A stretch of DNA of 64,000 nucleotides, taken from NCBI GenBank assembly GCA_051883415.1, contig JBJETR010000072.1, positions 124,001 to 188,000 of the forward strand. Reading direction: 5' to 3'. The notes beneath the pieces were generated by a model that saw only the letters and a list, made by a program, of their open reading frames with translations, made no database searches and was not told where the DNA came from. Positions within the stretch are counted from its first letter, which is position 1, and each line of letters opens with the position of its first letter. Positions 23,688 through 32,198 of the stretch are shown here, piece by piece. Made by a program: the position numbers and the translations under genes. Origin of the DNA: HGM11368 sp051883415. Its GTDB lineage: Bacteria; Bacillota; Clostridia; Christensenellales; UBA3700.

Positions 23688-26054
23688 CGCTTCTAGGTAT
23701 TTTTTGATTTTCATAACGCCTGCGTATTTGTTGATTTGTCCGTCCTTGACAACCACCAAAGTAGGCACTTGCATTATTCCGTATTTCATCGACATATCTT
23801 CGTTGGCTTCGGCGTCGACCGGCTTATAATTTACGCCTGCCGCTTGCAACTCTTCTTTGGCGATTGGGCAGTTAGGGCATCTGGTGGTAGTAAAGAGATA
23901 TACTCCGTCTTGCTCTTCGACTTGTGCCACAGGCTCTTCTTTGAGCTGAGCGGTACAGCAGTGCTTTGCGCTCATCTTAGAGTTGGCGATATCGTAAACC
24001 TTTCTATTCTTGAACTCTGCCAGCTTACCGTCGTTCCAGTTTTGGACAGGTCTGTAGTAACCCGTAATTCTGCTATAGACTTCCGCAGGTTTGCCACAGA
24101 TAGGACACTTGTAGTGCTCGCCTATGATATAGCCGTGGTCGGCACATATCGAATAGGTAGGGCTCATAGTGTAATATGGCAACTTGTAGTTCTCCGCAAT
24201 CTTTCTAACGAGGTTGGCGGTAGATTGCCAATCAGGAAGCTTCTCGCCGAGGAATGCGTGGAATACGGTACCCGAGGTGTATAGCGTTTGTAGCTCGTCT
24301 TGCACGTCGAGAGCCTCGAAGATATCTGCAGTATAGCCTACAGGCAAGTGAGAGCTGTTGGTGTAGTAAGGCGTTCCGTTCTCGGCGTCGCTGGCGGTGA
24401 TGATATCGGGATAACGCTTTTTGTCGTGTTTAGCGAGTCTATAAGAGGTCGACTCTGCAGGAGTAGCCTCGAGGTTGTAGAGGTCGCCATACTTCTCTTG
24501 ATAGTCGGATAGTCTGTTGCGCATATGGTTGAGCACGTCTTTTGCAAACTCTTGCGACACTTTTTCGGTCAAGTCCTCACCAATCCACTTAGCGTTGAGG
24601 CAAGCCTCGTTCATACCCACAAGACCTATGGTTGAGAAGTGGTTGCTAAAGGTGCCGAGGTATCTCTTGGTATAAGGATAGAGTCCCTCTTCCAACAACT
24701 TGGTGATGATATCTCTCTTGTTTTTGAGGCTTCGAGCCGCAATATCCATCATTCTGTCAAGACGAGCGTAGAACTCTTCTTCGTTCTTGGACAAATATGC
24801 GATACGTGGAAGGTTGATGGTAACTACGCCCACCGAGCCGGTGCTCTCGCCACTACCGAAGAAACCACCCGATTTCTTTCTGAGTTCTCTAAGGTCGAGT
24901 CTAAGTCTGCAGCACATACTTCTTACGTCGCTTGGCTCCATATCGCTGTTGATATAGTTGGAGAAGTAAGGGGTGCCGTACTTGGCAGTCATCTCAAACA
25001 AAAGTCTGTTGTTTTCGGTGTCCGACCAATCGAAGTCCTTGGTGATAGAATAGGTAGGGATAGGATATTGGAAACCTCTTCCGTTGGCATCGCCCTCAAT
25101 CATGATTTCGATAAACGCCTTGTTGACCATAGCCATCTCGTCTACGCAGTCTTTGTATTTGAAGTCAACTTCTTTTCCGCCAACGATACAGTTCTTTTCT
25201 GCAAGGTCGGCAGGGACAGTCCAGTCAAGGGTGATATTGGTAAACGGAGCTTGCGTACCCCAACGGCTAGGGGTGTTGACGCCGTAGATAAAGGATTGCA
25301 AGCATTGCTTAACCTCTTTGTAGGAGAGGTTGTCTATCTTGACGAAAGGAGCAAGGTAGGTGTCGAAGGAGGAGAAGGCTTGCGCGCCTGCCCATTCGTT
25401 TTGCATGATACCGAGGAAGTTGACCATTTGGTTGCAAAGCGTAGACAAGTGAGCTGCAGGTGCGGAGGTAATCTTACCTCTGATTCCGCCCAAACCTTCT
25501 TGAATAAGTTGTCTAAGCGACCAACCTGCGCAGTAGCCGGTAAGCATCGACAAGTCGTGGATATGAATGTCGGCGTTGCGGTGTGCGTTGCCGATTTCTT
25601 CATCGTAAACTTCGCTGAGCCAGTAGTTGGCGGTGATAGCGCCCGAGTTGGAAAGGATAAGTCCGCCGACGGAATAGGTGACGGTGGAGTTCTCTTTTAC
25701 ACGCCAATCCTCGAGTTTTACGTAGCTGTTGACAAGGTCCTTATAGTCGAGGATAGTCGACTTCATGTTACGGATTTTTTCTCTTTGTTTGCGGTACAAA
25801 ATATACGCTCTTGCAACGTCGGTATAACCCGATTGTTCCAAAACTGCCTCTACGCTGTCTTGAATGCTTTCTACGGAGATTTGGTTGTCCTTAATCTTTG
25901 GTTCAAAGTCCGCGGTAACTCTCAAAGCAAGCGTCTCGATGATGCTTGGAACGTATTGTCTGTTTTGCGCAACGAAGGCTCTTTCGATAGCTTTGCTTAT
26001 TTTGCTAAGGCTGAATTCTACTATTTCGCCATCTCTTTTTACTACTTGGTACAT
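23685..26054 (-). CDS. nrdD: Anaerobic ribonucleoside-triphosphate reductase with fused C-terminal redoxin domain
   Basis: NrdD is the oxygen-sensitive glycyl-radical enzyme that makes deoxyribonucleotides. The 789 residues begin with an ATP-cone regulatory domain (MYQVVKRDGEIVEFS, about 1-90), then the ten-stranded barrel, a zinc site formed by C-x-D-H-G and CPIC, and a glycyl-radical region SRITGYYRPVQNW. After about residue 705 there is an extra domain: VYLFTTTRCPNCPIAKEEL, then VPTLVVVKDGQ, which is a glutaredoxin/NrdH-type redoxin fold with a CPNC centre and cis-Pro. NrdD classes differ in reductant (formate or thioredoxin); this fusion and the adjacent trxB favour the thiol route. The gene has its own promoter with NrdR-like boxes. 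Confidence 0.96.
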   Translation of the reverse strand: MYQVVKRDGEIVEFSLSKISKAIERAFVAQNRQYVPSIIETLALRVTADFEPKIKDNQISVESIQDSVEAVLEQSGYTDVARAYILYRKQREKIRNMKSTILDYKDLVNSYVKLEDWRVKENSTVTYSVGGLILSNSGAITANYWLSEVYDEEIGNAHRNADIHIHDLSMLTGYCAGWSLRQLIQEGLGGIRGKITSAPAAHLSTLCNQMVNFLGIMQNEWAGAQAFSSFDTYLAPFVKIDNLSYKEVKQCLQSFIYGVNTPSRWGTQAPFTNITLDWTVPADLAEKNCIVGGKEVDFKYKDCVDEMAMVNKAFIEIMIEGDANGRGFQYPIPTYSITKDFDWSDTENNRLLFEMTAKYGTPYFSNYINSDMEPSDVRSMCCRLRLDLRELRKKSGGFFGSGESTGSVGVVTINLPRIAYLSKNEEEFYARLDRMMDIAARSLKNKRDIITKLLEEGLYPYTKRYLGTFSNHFSTIGLVGMNEACLNAKWIGEDLTEKVSQEFAKDVLNHMRNRLSDYQEKYGDLYNLEATPAESTSYRLAKHDKKRYPDIITASDAENGTPYYTNSSHLPVGYTADIFEALDVQDELQTLYTSGTVFHAFLGEKLPDWQSTANLVRKIAENYKLPYYTMSPTYSICADHGYIIGEHYKCPICGKPAEVYSRITGYYRPVQNWNDGKLAEFKNRKVYDIANSKMSAKHCCTAQLKEEPVAQVEEQDGVYLFTTTRCPNCPIAKEELQAAGVNYKPVDAEANEDMSMKYGIMQVPTLVVVKDGQINKYAGVMKIKKYLEA

Positions 26055-26091
26055 CTTATTTTACTCCCCTTAAATTTTTCACTGTACAACC

Positions 26092-26120
26092 ATTATAAAA
26101 CAACATATTGGGCTTGTCAA
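26092..26120 (-). promoter_or_regulatory. Consensus SigA promoter of nrdD
   Basis: Minus strand TTGACA (26115-26120), 17-nt spacer, TATAAT (26092-26097), about 40 nt before the nrdD start. Confidence 0.88.
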
Positions 26121-26145
26121 GAGCAAAAAACACAATATCTTGTAT
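26098..26145 (-). promoter_or_regulatory. Tandem NrdR-like boxes at the nrdD promoter
   Basis: Compared with the NrdR consensus ACACWATATATWGTGT, ACACAATATCTTGTAT at 26130-26145 matches 14 of 16 positions, and the box at 26098-26113 matches 12 of 16 on the minus strand. They are 32 bp apart, three helical turns, as in known NrdR operators. One fills the spacer between -35 and -10; the other lies 9 nt upstream of the -35 box. Repression by NrdR when dATP is plentiful is inferred. Confidence 0.7.
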
Positions 26146-26189
26146 ATTTTGAGATTTTACATATAACCTTATCGAGAGTACGTTTTTTA

Positions 26190-26229
26190 GCAAAAAGCAC
26201 GCATTTCGACCAAATTCGCCCTGCGTGCC
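26190..26229 (-). terminator. Terminator after nrdG
   Basis: Minus-strand stem GCACGCA/TGCGTGC with an 18-nt loop and TTTTT, about 60 nt after the nrdG stop codon. It separates nrdG from nrdD transcription. Confidence 0.7.
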
Positions 26230-26291
26230 TAATTGTATGTAATTAATATAATACCTCTCTGTTATTTTGTTATTTGGCTCACGCCTAACGA

Positions 26292-26987
26292 TTAAAATAC
26301 TCCTCTAAGGTGGGTAGGTATTGACCTCTCTATCAGCAATGCTTGAAACTCTTTCATTTCTTCGTCGCTACAAGCCTCGAGTCCTTTGGCAATAGTACTG
26401 CCCGAGTCCACGAACTTTTGCAAAAAATACTTCTTTGTCCCCTTAATCCAATCTGCAATAGCCAACATATCTTCTGCGGTGTGCAACTGTTTGACTACCG
26501 TGGTGCGGAACTCGTAATCCACCCTTCCCTCAAGGAGCAATTCCACGCTCTTTTTGACGCCCGACAGGTCGAAGTTTTTGATGCCGACGGTACGAGGGTA
26601 AGCCTCGGGACTGTTTTTGATATCCATAGCCACGTAATCGACGAGCTTGTTGTCGATAAGCTTTTTGAGAGTTTCGTAGTTGCTTCCGTTGGTATCGAGC
26701 TTGACCAAAAAGCCTCTTGCCTTAATCTCTTGCATAAACTCGGCAAGGTCGGGTTGTAATGTAGGCTCTCCGCCCGTTATGCACACACCGTCAAGTAAAC
26801 CTTGTCGCTTGGCGAGATAATCGAATATCTCTTCTTTGCTAATCAATGGTTGGGAAGAAGGATCCAAAACCAAAGTCGAGTTGTGACAAAACGGACAACG
26901 CATATTGCATCTGCCCGTAAATACCGTACACGCCGTCTTGCGATCATAATCCACCAAGGTCAATTTGTTAAGTCCGTGTATTTCCAT
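26292..26987 (-). CDS. nrdG: Anaerobic ribonucleotide reductase activating protein
   Basis: NrdG is the radical SAM activase that abstracts hydrogen from the NrdD glycine. The 231 residues contain the 4Fe-4S motif CNMRCPFC (C-x3-C-x2-C), the SAM-binding ITGGEPTLQPDL and LDTNGSN. The length and LDTNG/AMDIKNS segments fit the longer NrdG2-type (TIGR02495) proteins. It lies upstream of nrdD with its own terminator, so the two are probably transcribed separately; a weak AAGGA site lies 11 nt before the ATG. Confidence 0.93.
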   Translation of the reverse strand: MEIHGLNKLTLVDYDRKTACTVFTGRCNMRCPFCHNSTLVLDPSSQPLISKEEIFDYLAKRQGLLDGVCITGGEPTLQPDLAEFMQEIKARGFLVKLDTNGSNYETLKKLIDNKLVDYVAMDIKNSPEAYPRTVGIKNFDLSGVKKSVELLLEGRVDYEFRTTVVKQLHTAEDMLAIADWIKGTKKYFLQKFVDSGSTIAKGLEACSDEEMKEFQALLIERSIPTHLRGVF

Positions 26988-27128
26988 AGTCGTATAGTCC
27001 TTATATTGATATAGATATATTATACAATATTATTTGCTTTTTTCAATACCTATTTTTAATAGAGCGTAGTAGTCGTTGTCATACCGAAATGTATTAGCCC
27101 CGCCGCACAAGCAGGGAGCGTACCGCCA

Positions 27129-27153
27129 ACAAAAAGGACGCCTCAGCGTCCTT
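27129..27153 (-). terminator. Terminator after ftsH
   Basis: Minus-strand stem AAGGACGC/GCGTCCTT with a TGAG loop followed by TTTTTG. Confidence 0.88.
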
Positions 27154-27158
27154 ATGCT

Positions 27159-29201
27159 TTAATTATTGTCCTTTGGCTCGTCGGTTGGTTTGTCTTGTTC
27201 TACCTCGTCCTCTACCTTGTCCTCGCCCGGCTTTTCTTGCGTGTCGTTTGGTTCAGGCACTATTTCTACCTTTGGAGCAGAGGTCTTTTTGTATTTGTCA
27301 TTCTTCTCTTGACGAACATCGATACTAGATATGACCTCTTCGGCACTTTTGCCCTCGAAGAGCATCTCAACTTCGCTAGTGTAAATGGTCTCTTTTTCGT
27401 ACAAAACTTTGACCATATTGTCTAGGATATCACGCTTGCTCTTGAGCACTTCGATTGCCCTGTCGTAGCAGTCGTCGATTATCTTTTTGATTTCGCTGTC
27501 AATCAAATCGCCAATCTTTTCGCTATAGGTGTGTTGGGTTGCATAGTCCTTGCCCAAGAATACTTCCTTCTCTCCGCCGAGGAAGATGTTGCCCACCTTG
27601 TCGGACATACCCCATTCCGTCACCATGCTCCTTGCGATAGAAGTTGCTCTTTGGATATCGTTGGAAGCACCCGTCGACACGTCGTGAATGACGATTTCTT
27701 CAGCGGCTCTACCGCCGAGCATCATAGTGATGAGGTCGGTGAGCTTGTTCTTAGACACGTGGCTATCGTCGCTCTCAGGTCTGGTCAAAGTATATCCCGC
27801 AGCCATACCTCTCGGAATTATGCTGACTTCTTGCACTTCGTCACAATGTGGCAAAACTTTGGCGATAATTGCATGCCCTGCCTCGTGATAAGCCGTAATA
27901 CGCTTGTCGCTGTCGGTAATGATTCTACTCTTCTTTTGAGGTCCTGCAATGACTTTGTTGATTGCCTCGAGGATATCTTCCATAATAATGACTTTTCTAT
28001 CTGCTCGAGCTGCGAGAATAGAGGCTTCGTTGAGCAAGTTTTCTATATCTGCACCGCTAAATCCGCTAGTCATACGAGCAAGCACCTTGAAAGATATCTC
28101 GCTAGCAAGAGGCTTGTTGCGTGCGTGCACCTTGAAGATTGCCTCTCTACCCTTGACGTCGGGGGTATTGACGTATATTTGTCTATCAAATCTGCCCGGT
28201 CTCATAAGAGCGGGATCGAGGATATCCACTCTGTTGGTAGCCGCCATAATGATGATGCCGTCGTTCTTTTCGAAGCCGTCCATTTGCACGAGCAATTGGT
28301 TGAGCGTCTGTTCTCTCTCGTCGTTGCCGCCGCCAAGACCAGCGCCACGGTGTCTACCTACGGCGTCGATTTCGTCGATAAATATTATGCAAGGCATATT
28401 GCGTTTGGCTTGCTCAAACAAATCTCTCACTCTTGCCGCACCCGTACCTACGAACATCTCCACGAAGTCGGAACCGCTGATAGAGAAGAAAGGCACGTTG
28501 CTCTCGCCCGCTACTGCTTTGGCAAACAAGGTTTTACCCGTTCCCGGAGGGCCCACGAGCAACACGCCCTTAGGTATTCTTGCTCCGAGTGCGGTAAACT
28601 TTTGCGGATTTTTGAGGAATTCTACAATCTCGGCGAGTTCAAGCTTTTCTTCTTCGGCACCCGCTACGTCGCTAAACTTGACGTTGACGTTCATGTTGAG
28701 TCTTGCTTTGGTCTTGCCAAAGTTCATGGCTTGCTTGTTGGCTCCGCCCGCTTGTCTAAACAAGAAGAAGACCACTATTCCCATCAAAAGAAGCGAACCT
28801 ATAGGGAAAAGAAGCGATGTCCACGTCGAGCCGGAATTAGGATCGTCGTACTTGACGACAGGCACGTTGGCGCCTGCCTCAACCAAACTGTCAAGCTTGC
28901 TAGCGAACTCAGTCCTGGACGGAATTCTTACAAAATAAGTAGCCTTTTTGGTTGGATTTTTGAAAAAAGCGTCGTTGGTAGTCGTCGAACCTTCTACAAG
29001 CACGTAAGCGGTATATCCACCGCTGATATATATACCTTCAACCTTGTTGTCCCTTATCATTTGCACCAAAGATTCCTCACCTTCGTAGGAGAGTTCTTTT
29101 GGTTTCGCTCCGCCCAGCATCGTCCATATCAAAACGAATATCAAAACGGTGCAAAGCGCAATTATTGAAAATCTAATTATGTTGGCTGTCTTTTTGTTCA
29201 C
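27159..29201 (-). CDS. ftsH: ATP-dependent zinc metalloprotease FtsH
   Basis: FtsH is a membrane-anchored AAA+ protease that degrades misfolded membrane proteins and regulators. The 680 residues start with GTG after a GGAGGGG site. Two membrane helices (about 9-28 and 129-149) flank an extracytoplasmic domain. The AAA module has Walker A GPPGTGKTLFAKA, Walker B CIIFIDEIDAVG, and the second region of homology MRPGRFDRQI. The zinc protease domain carries HEAGH (in AYHEAGHAII). The last ~45 residues are a Lys/Glu/Pro-rich tail. In spore formers FtsH is also needed for sporulation control. Confidence 0.97.
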   Translation of the reverse strand: MNKKTANIIRFSIIALCTVLIFVLIWTMLGGAKPKELSYEGEESLVQMIRDNKVEGIYISGGYTAYVLVEGSTTTNDAFFKNPTKKATYFVRIPSRTEFASKLDSLVEAGANVPVVKYDDPNSGSTWTSLLFPIGSLLLMGIVVFFLFRQAGGANKQAMNFGKTKARLNMNVNVKFSDVAGAEEEKLELAEIVEFLKNPQKFTALGARIPKGVLLVGPPGTGKTLFAKAVAGESNVPFFSISGSDFVEMFVGTGAARVRDLFEQAKRNMPCIIFIDEIDAVGRHRGAGLGGGNDEREQTLNQLLVQMDGFEKNDGIIIMAATNRVDILDPALMRPGRFDRQIYVNTPDVKGREAIFKVHARNKPLASEISFKVLARMTSGFSGADIENLLNEASILAARADRKVIIMEDILEAINKVIAGPQKKSRIITDSDKRITAYHEAGHAIIAKVLPHCDEVQEVSIIPRGMAAGYTLTRPESDDSHVSKNKLTDLITMMLGGRAAEEIVIHDVSTGASNDIQRATSIARSMVTEWGMSDKVGNIFLGGEKEVFLGKDYATQHTYSEKIGDLIDSEIKKIIDDCYDRAIEVLKSKRDILDNMVKVLYEKETIYTSEVEMLFEGKSAEEVISSIDVRQEKNDKYKKTSAPKVEIVPEPNDTQEKPGEDKVEDEVEQDKPTDEPKDNN

Positions 29202-29312
29202 AGTCCCCTCCGCATTGCTAATCTTAGTCTAAACGTTACTTTATAATAATATAATTGCCTCATCAAGTCAAGTATTGTCAAAAAATATAGTTATGCGGAG
29301 TGTAAAATGTTT

Positions 29313-29750
29313 CTAAAATCTATACTGCGTAACCAATTCAAAGGTCTTGCGAGACATCCTATCTATAAAGCCCTCGTCACGAGTCTTTAGCTCCGTCATT
29401 CTATCTGAATTACTGTCGCCGACAATCGCCATAACCCCTATATCACCTATACGCTTACGATTGCTAAAAAATGCACCTCCCGGCTTAATACCGTTGGAAG
29501 TGAGTTTGATTTTCCCTATGTCTTTGCTCTCGCCGAGGGTAGAATCTATGACGACCACCACGTCGTTTTTGTGACGTTTGTTAAGCATTTGCGCATATTG
29601 CGCGACGTTAAGCGAAGTTATTTGATTGCCCGTGCAACCGTACACGTATGCGTCAACACCGCTGGCTTTGAGCAAATCACCCACTTTTGGTCCTATACTG
29701 TCCCCGACAACCTTGGTCGTCCCTATACAAACAAATACCAATTTTTTCAT
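29313..29750 (-). CDS. yyaC: Spore protease YyaC family protein
   Basis: The 145-residue protein (start MKKLVFVCIG at 29750) matches the YyaC family, relatives of the germination protease Gpr restricted to endospore formers. Motifs are VCIGTTKVVGDSIGPKVG near the N-terminus, YGCTGNQITSLN, VVVIDSTLGE with the Asp, and the GIKPGGAFF segment. In Bacillus the gene is expressed during sporulation in the forespore. There is no strong ribosome site, and a TTG eight codons upstream is an alternative start. It is a single gene, and good evidence that the host makes spores. Confidence 0.92.
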   Translation of the reverse strand: MKKLVFVCIGTTKVVGDSIGPKVGDLLKASGVDAYVYGCTGNQITSLNVAQYAQMLNKRHKNDVVVVIDSTLGESKDIGKIKLTSNGIKPGGAFFSNRKRIGDIGVMAIVGDSNSDRMTELKTRDEGFIDRMSRKTFELVTQYRF

Positions 29751-29877
29751 ATTCAAAAGTCTTGCCAAAGTCAAAAAAATTATACCTGTATTGATTTATT
29801 TGACTTTTTTGGTCAATAATATCATCGTCGATTGCTCGCTAAATCGCCGTCTGTAATTCGAAATACACAAAAGCATA

Positions 29878-29906
29878 TTGACATTTTGATAAAACTCTAA
29901 TATAAT
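29878..29906 (+). promoter_or_regulatory. Consensus SigA promoter of cvpA
   Basis: TTGACA (29878-29883), 17-nt spacer, TATAAT (29901-29906), followed by a 40-nt leader with an AAGGAGATAG ribosome site. Confidence 0.88.
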
Positions 29907-29946
29907 ATTTATACCGAACGGGTATTCGTTTGGTAAGGAGATAGAT

Positions 29947-30567
29947 ATGTTCAACTATATTTTAGCATTACCCGAGCTTCCTATTCCCGTATCCTACGTT
30001 ACGATAGGTGCGGCGGTTATTTTGTTGCTTGGGCTAATCATCGGAGCAAAACAAGGCTTAGTCAAGGCGCTATTCTCTATTTTGTCCACTGCCGGTTCTA
30101 TCGTTGCGGCTACGTTCATTATGCCTTATGTCAGCAACTTCTTGATGGGGCAAGCTAAGATTCAAGAGATGATCGCTACTTATGGAACAATTCTCAACAA
30201 GGCAGTAGCGGTAATATCCTTTATTATGGGTTGGATATTGGCATTCGTTGTACTCAAAATCATATTTGCTATCATCAACAAAATATTCAGTGGGGACGGC
30301 GTGCTCGGCACTATCAACAGACTGCTCGGTGCGGTATTCGGCTTGGCTGCCTCTGCACTAGTAGTGATTACTATCGTATATTTGATGAATTTGTTTAGTA
30401 GTAGCCAATCCATATTCCAAGAGTTGCTTGACAACGCCAACACCGATCCTGTCGGTGCATTCTTGGTAGAGAACAATTTGCTTGGCAAACTCATAGACCT
30501 AATTGCCGAGAAGGTACCTGCCTTCGCCGACTTTTTAGCCTCGATAGGCTATACGGCGGCAAGTTAG
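29947..30567 (+). CDS. CvpA family membrane protein
   Basis: This 206-residue integral membrane protein has about four transmembrane helices and the N-terminal pattern of the CvpA/colicin V production family (LIIGAKQGLVKALFSIL, then AxxxxxPYVSNFL). The family has been linked to envelope homeostasis and stress tolerance, with no clear biochemical role. It has a consensus promoter, a good ribosome site and a terminator right after it, so it is monocistronic. Confidence 0.88.
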   Translation: MFNYILALPELPIPVSYVTIGAAVILLLGLIIGAKQGLVKALFSILSTAGSIVAATFIMPYVSNFLMGQAKIQEMIATYGTILNKAVAVISFIMGWILAFVVLKIIFAIINKIFSGDGVLGTINRLLGAVFGLAASALVVITIVYLMNLFSSSQSIFQELLDNANTDPVGAFLVENNLLGKLIDLIAEKVPAFADFLASIGYTAAS

Positions 30568-30797
30568 AGCCACAGCGACAACAAATTACCTACAATTCCA
30601 AAAAGTCCGCTCAAAATTAGAGTGGACTTTTTTATTTGTTGCAACACAACGTACTCTATCAGGCATACGATTGACGTTGCTACGTCGAATATTGCTATGG
30701 CATACAAGGTCCTTTTCTTTGTCCCTATCGTCCAACAAATTAGGTATTTGATAGCTATCGTCACCAAAAATACGCTCACGTTTTCTATAACCGTCAT
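30564..30797 (-). CDS. Possible small three-helix membrane protein
   Basis: The 77-residue frame encodes three hydrophobic segments (NVSVFLVTIAIKYLICWTI, YAIAIFDVATSIVCLIEYVV and STLILSGLFGIVGNLLSLWL) separated by short Lys/Arg loops, a layout unlikely by chance. Its stop codon overlaps the convergent cvpA stop. There is no Shine-Dalgarno site, but a TATAAA box (30804-30809) lies 6 nt before the ATG, the same leaderless spacing seen at ung and thiN. A decayed homologous stretch occurs at 59646-59790. Against it: the cvpA terminator lies inside the frame. I do not recognise a family. Confidence 0.4.
   Translation of the reverse strand: MTVIENVSVFLVTIAIKYLICWTIGTKKRTLYAIAIFDVATSIVCLIEYVVLQQIKKSTLILSGLFGIVGNLLSLWL
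30598..30632 (+). terminator. Terminator after cvpA
   Basis: Stem AAAGTCCGCTC/GAGTGGACTTT (one G-T pair) with AAAATTA loop and a T run, 31 nt after the cvpA stop. Confidence 0.88.
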
Positions 30798-30849
30798 ATT
30801 GTATTTATATTGTCAAAATAGCAAATATTGTAAAAATTATGCTAACCTA

Positions 30850-30878
30850 TTGAAAAATACCTATTTTTAATTTATAAT
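30850..30878 (+). promoter_or_regulatory. SigA promoter implying a leaderless acyltransferase mRNA
   Basis: TTGAAA (30850-30855), 17-nt spacer, TATAAT (30873-30878), then 9 nt to the ATG at 30888. No ribosome site is present. Confidence 0.75.
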
Positions 30879-30887
30879 ATTATAGTC

Positions 30888-32198
30888 ATGAACAAAAAGA
30901 TTTCCAAGTGGCATAGGCTGGACAACTCCGCCAAAATATATCCTATGATGGAGCAAAGGGATAAGCACAATCTCTTTCGCATAACTTTCGTTATGAAACA
31001 AGACGTTGCGCCCGACGTACTCCAAAAGGCTCTAGAGCTGACATTGACACGTTTTCCTTCCTTCAAAGTAAAACTAAAAAAGGGATTTTTTTGGTACTAT
31101 TTCGACACCAACGACATGCCCGCAAAAATATATCCTCTCGATCCGGCGCCTCTGCGCAAGGTCGTTGCCAAGAAGAACAACGGCTATTGCTTTAAGATTA
31201 GTTATTACAATAGGTTGATTACGGGCGACTTTTTCCATGCGCTGTGCGACGGCGTGGGAGCGAGTTGTTTTATGAAGTCTCTCGTCTATACCTACGTCAA
31301 TCTCTTAGGCTACGACGTAGCCTCCGACTGCAAAATTATGACTATAGGCTCGCCTGTTCAGCCATCGGAGCTTGAGGACAGCTTCCTTGCCAATTACAAA
31401 AAAGTAAAAATCAAAGACCTCAACATATCGTCTCTCAAAGGCGACAAAAAGAACGCCTACCTCATCAAGGGCATAATGTTCGAGGACAACGGCACGGGCA
31501 TAATCCACGTATACTGCCCTATTGCCGATTTGCTATCCAAAGCCAAAGAAAAGGGGTGTACCGTCACCGAATTGTTGACGGCAATATTTATCCTTTCGAT
31601 ATACGAGGCGCAGATAGAGGGCAAAAACGACGACGCTGGCAATATCCAGATATTTTGTCCTATCAATCTTCGCAAGATTTTCAATTCCAATACGCTACTC
31701 AACTTCTCGCTCTTCTCTCGTATAAGCGCCAACCCACACACCGACATGGATATAGATACGCTCATATCCATAGTGCACGATTGCTTGCAACGTGACACCG
31801 ACAAAGAGCTGCTTAGCAGTAAGATTTCCACCACCGTGATGGGAGAAAAGTTCTTCTTGATGCGCATAATGCCGCTATTTATCAAGCAGTTTATTTTCAA
31901 GATAAGCAATCTTTTCATAGGCAAAAACAAAAAGACGGCGACCTTCTCCAACGTGGGCATTTTGCAACTACCCGACGGCTTACGCAACCACGTAGAGTCG
32001 GCTTCGGTGAGCATAAGCGTCAACCAAACCACGCCAATAAGCCTTACGGCTCTCACCACCTACGACACTCTGTGCCTGACGTTTACCAGATGTATCACCG
32101 ATACCGCAATAGAACAAGCTTTCGTCAAGCATCTACAAAATCTCGGCATTGACGTATCCGTCAATAGCAATATGTGGGAGGTGAATTATGCGTTGTAA
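30888..32198 (+). CDS. Condensation/alcohol acetyltransferase-like protein
   Basis: This 436-residue protein resembles the chloramphenicol acetyltransferase/condensation superfamily. The catalytic HxxxDG motif appears as HALCDGVGASCF (about residue 119), with a second-half segment ATFSNVGILQLP that matches the family's structural motif. The N-terminal KWHRLDNSAKIYPMM is typical of clostridial alcohol acetyltransferase-like proteins. It is likely cytoplasmic and transfers an acyl group to an unknown alcohol or lipid. It overlaps the next gene by 11 nt. Transcription appears to start at the ATG itself. Confidence 0.8.
   Translation: MNKKISKWHRLDNSAKIYPMMEQRDKHNLFRITFVMKQDVAPDVLQKALELTLTRFPSFKVKLKKGFFWYYFDTNDMPAKIYPLDPAPLRKVVAKKNNGYCFKISYYNRLITGDFFHALCDGVGASCFMKSLVYTYVNLLGYDVASDCKIMTIGSPVQPSELEDSFLANYKKVKIKDLNISSLKGDKKNAYLIKGIMFEDNGTGIIHVYCPIADLLSKAKEKGCTVTELLTAIFILSIYEAQIEGKNDDAGNIQIFCPINLRKIFNSNTLLNFSLFSRISANPHTDMDIDTLISIVHDCLQRDTDKELLSSKISTTVMGEKFFLMRIMPLFIKQFIFKISNLFIGKNKKTATFSNVGILQLPDGLRNHVESASVSISVNQTTPISLTALTTYDTLCLTFTRCITDTAIEQAFVKHLQNLGIDVSVNSNMWEVNYAL

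Noticed and set aside
24639..26246. 535-residue open frame on the plus strand opposite nrdD
   Set aside because: It mirrors a certain gene in the other strand, has no recognisable motif or ribosome site, and is explained by the biased codon use of nrdD.
27531..29168. 545-residue open frame opposite ftsH, and similar long antisense frames opposite gyrA and lacZ
   Set aside because: Shadows of well-supported genes; the predicted peptides are rich in His, Cys and Arg and match nothing known.
29750..29774. Upstream TTG start for yyaC
   Set aside because: No ribosome site supports it and the conserved family strand begins at the ATG at 29750.
30622..30870. 82-residue plus-strand frame overlapping the small membrane protein
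   Set aside because: No ribosome site or promoter, begins inside the cvpA terminator, and its composition is that of an antisense shadow.
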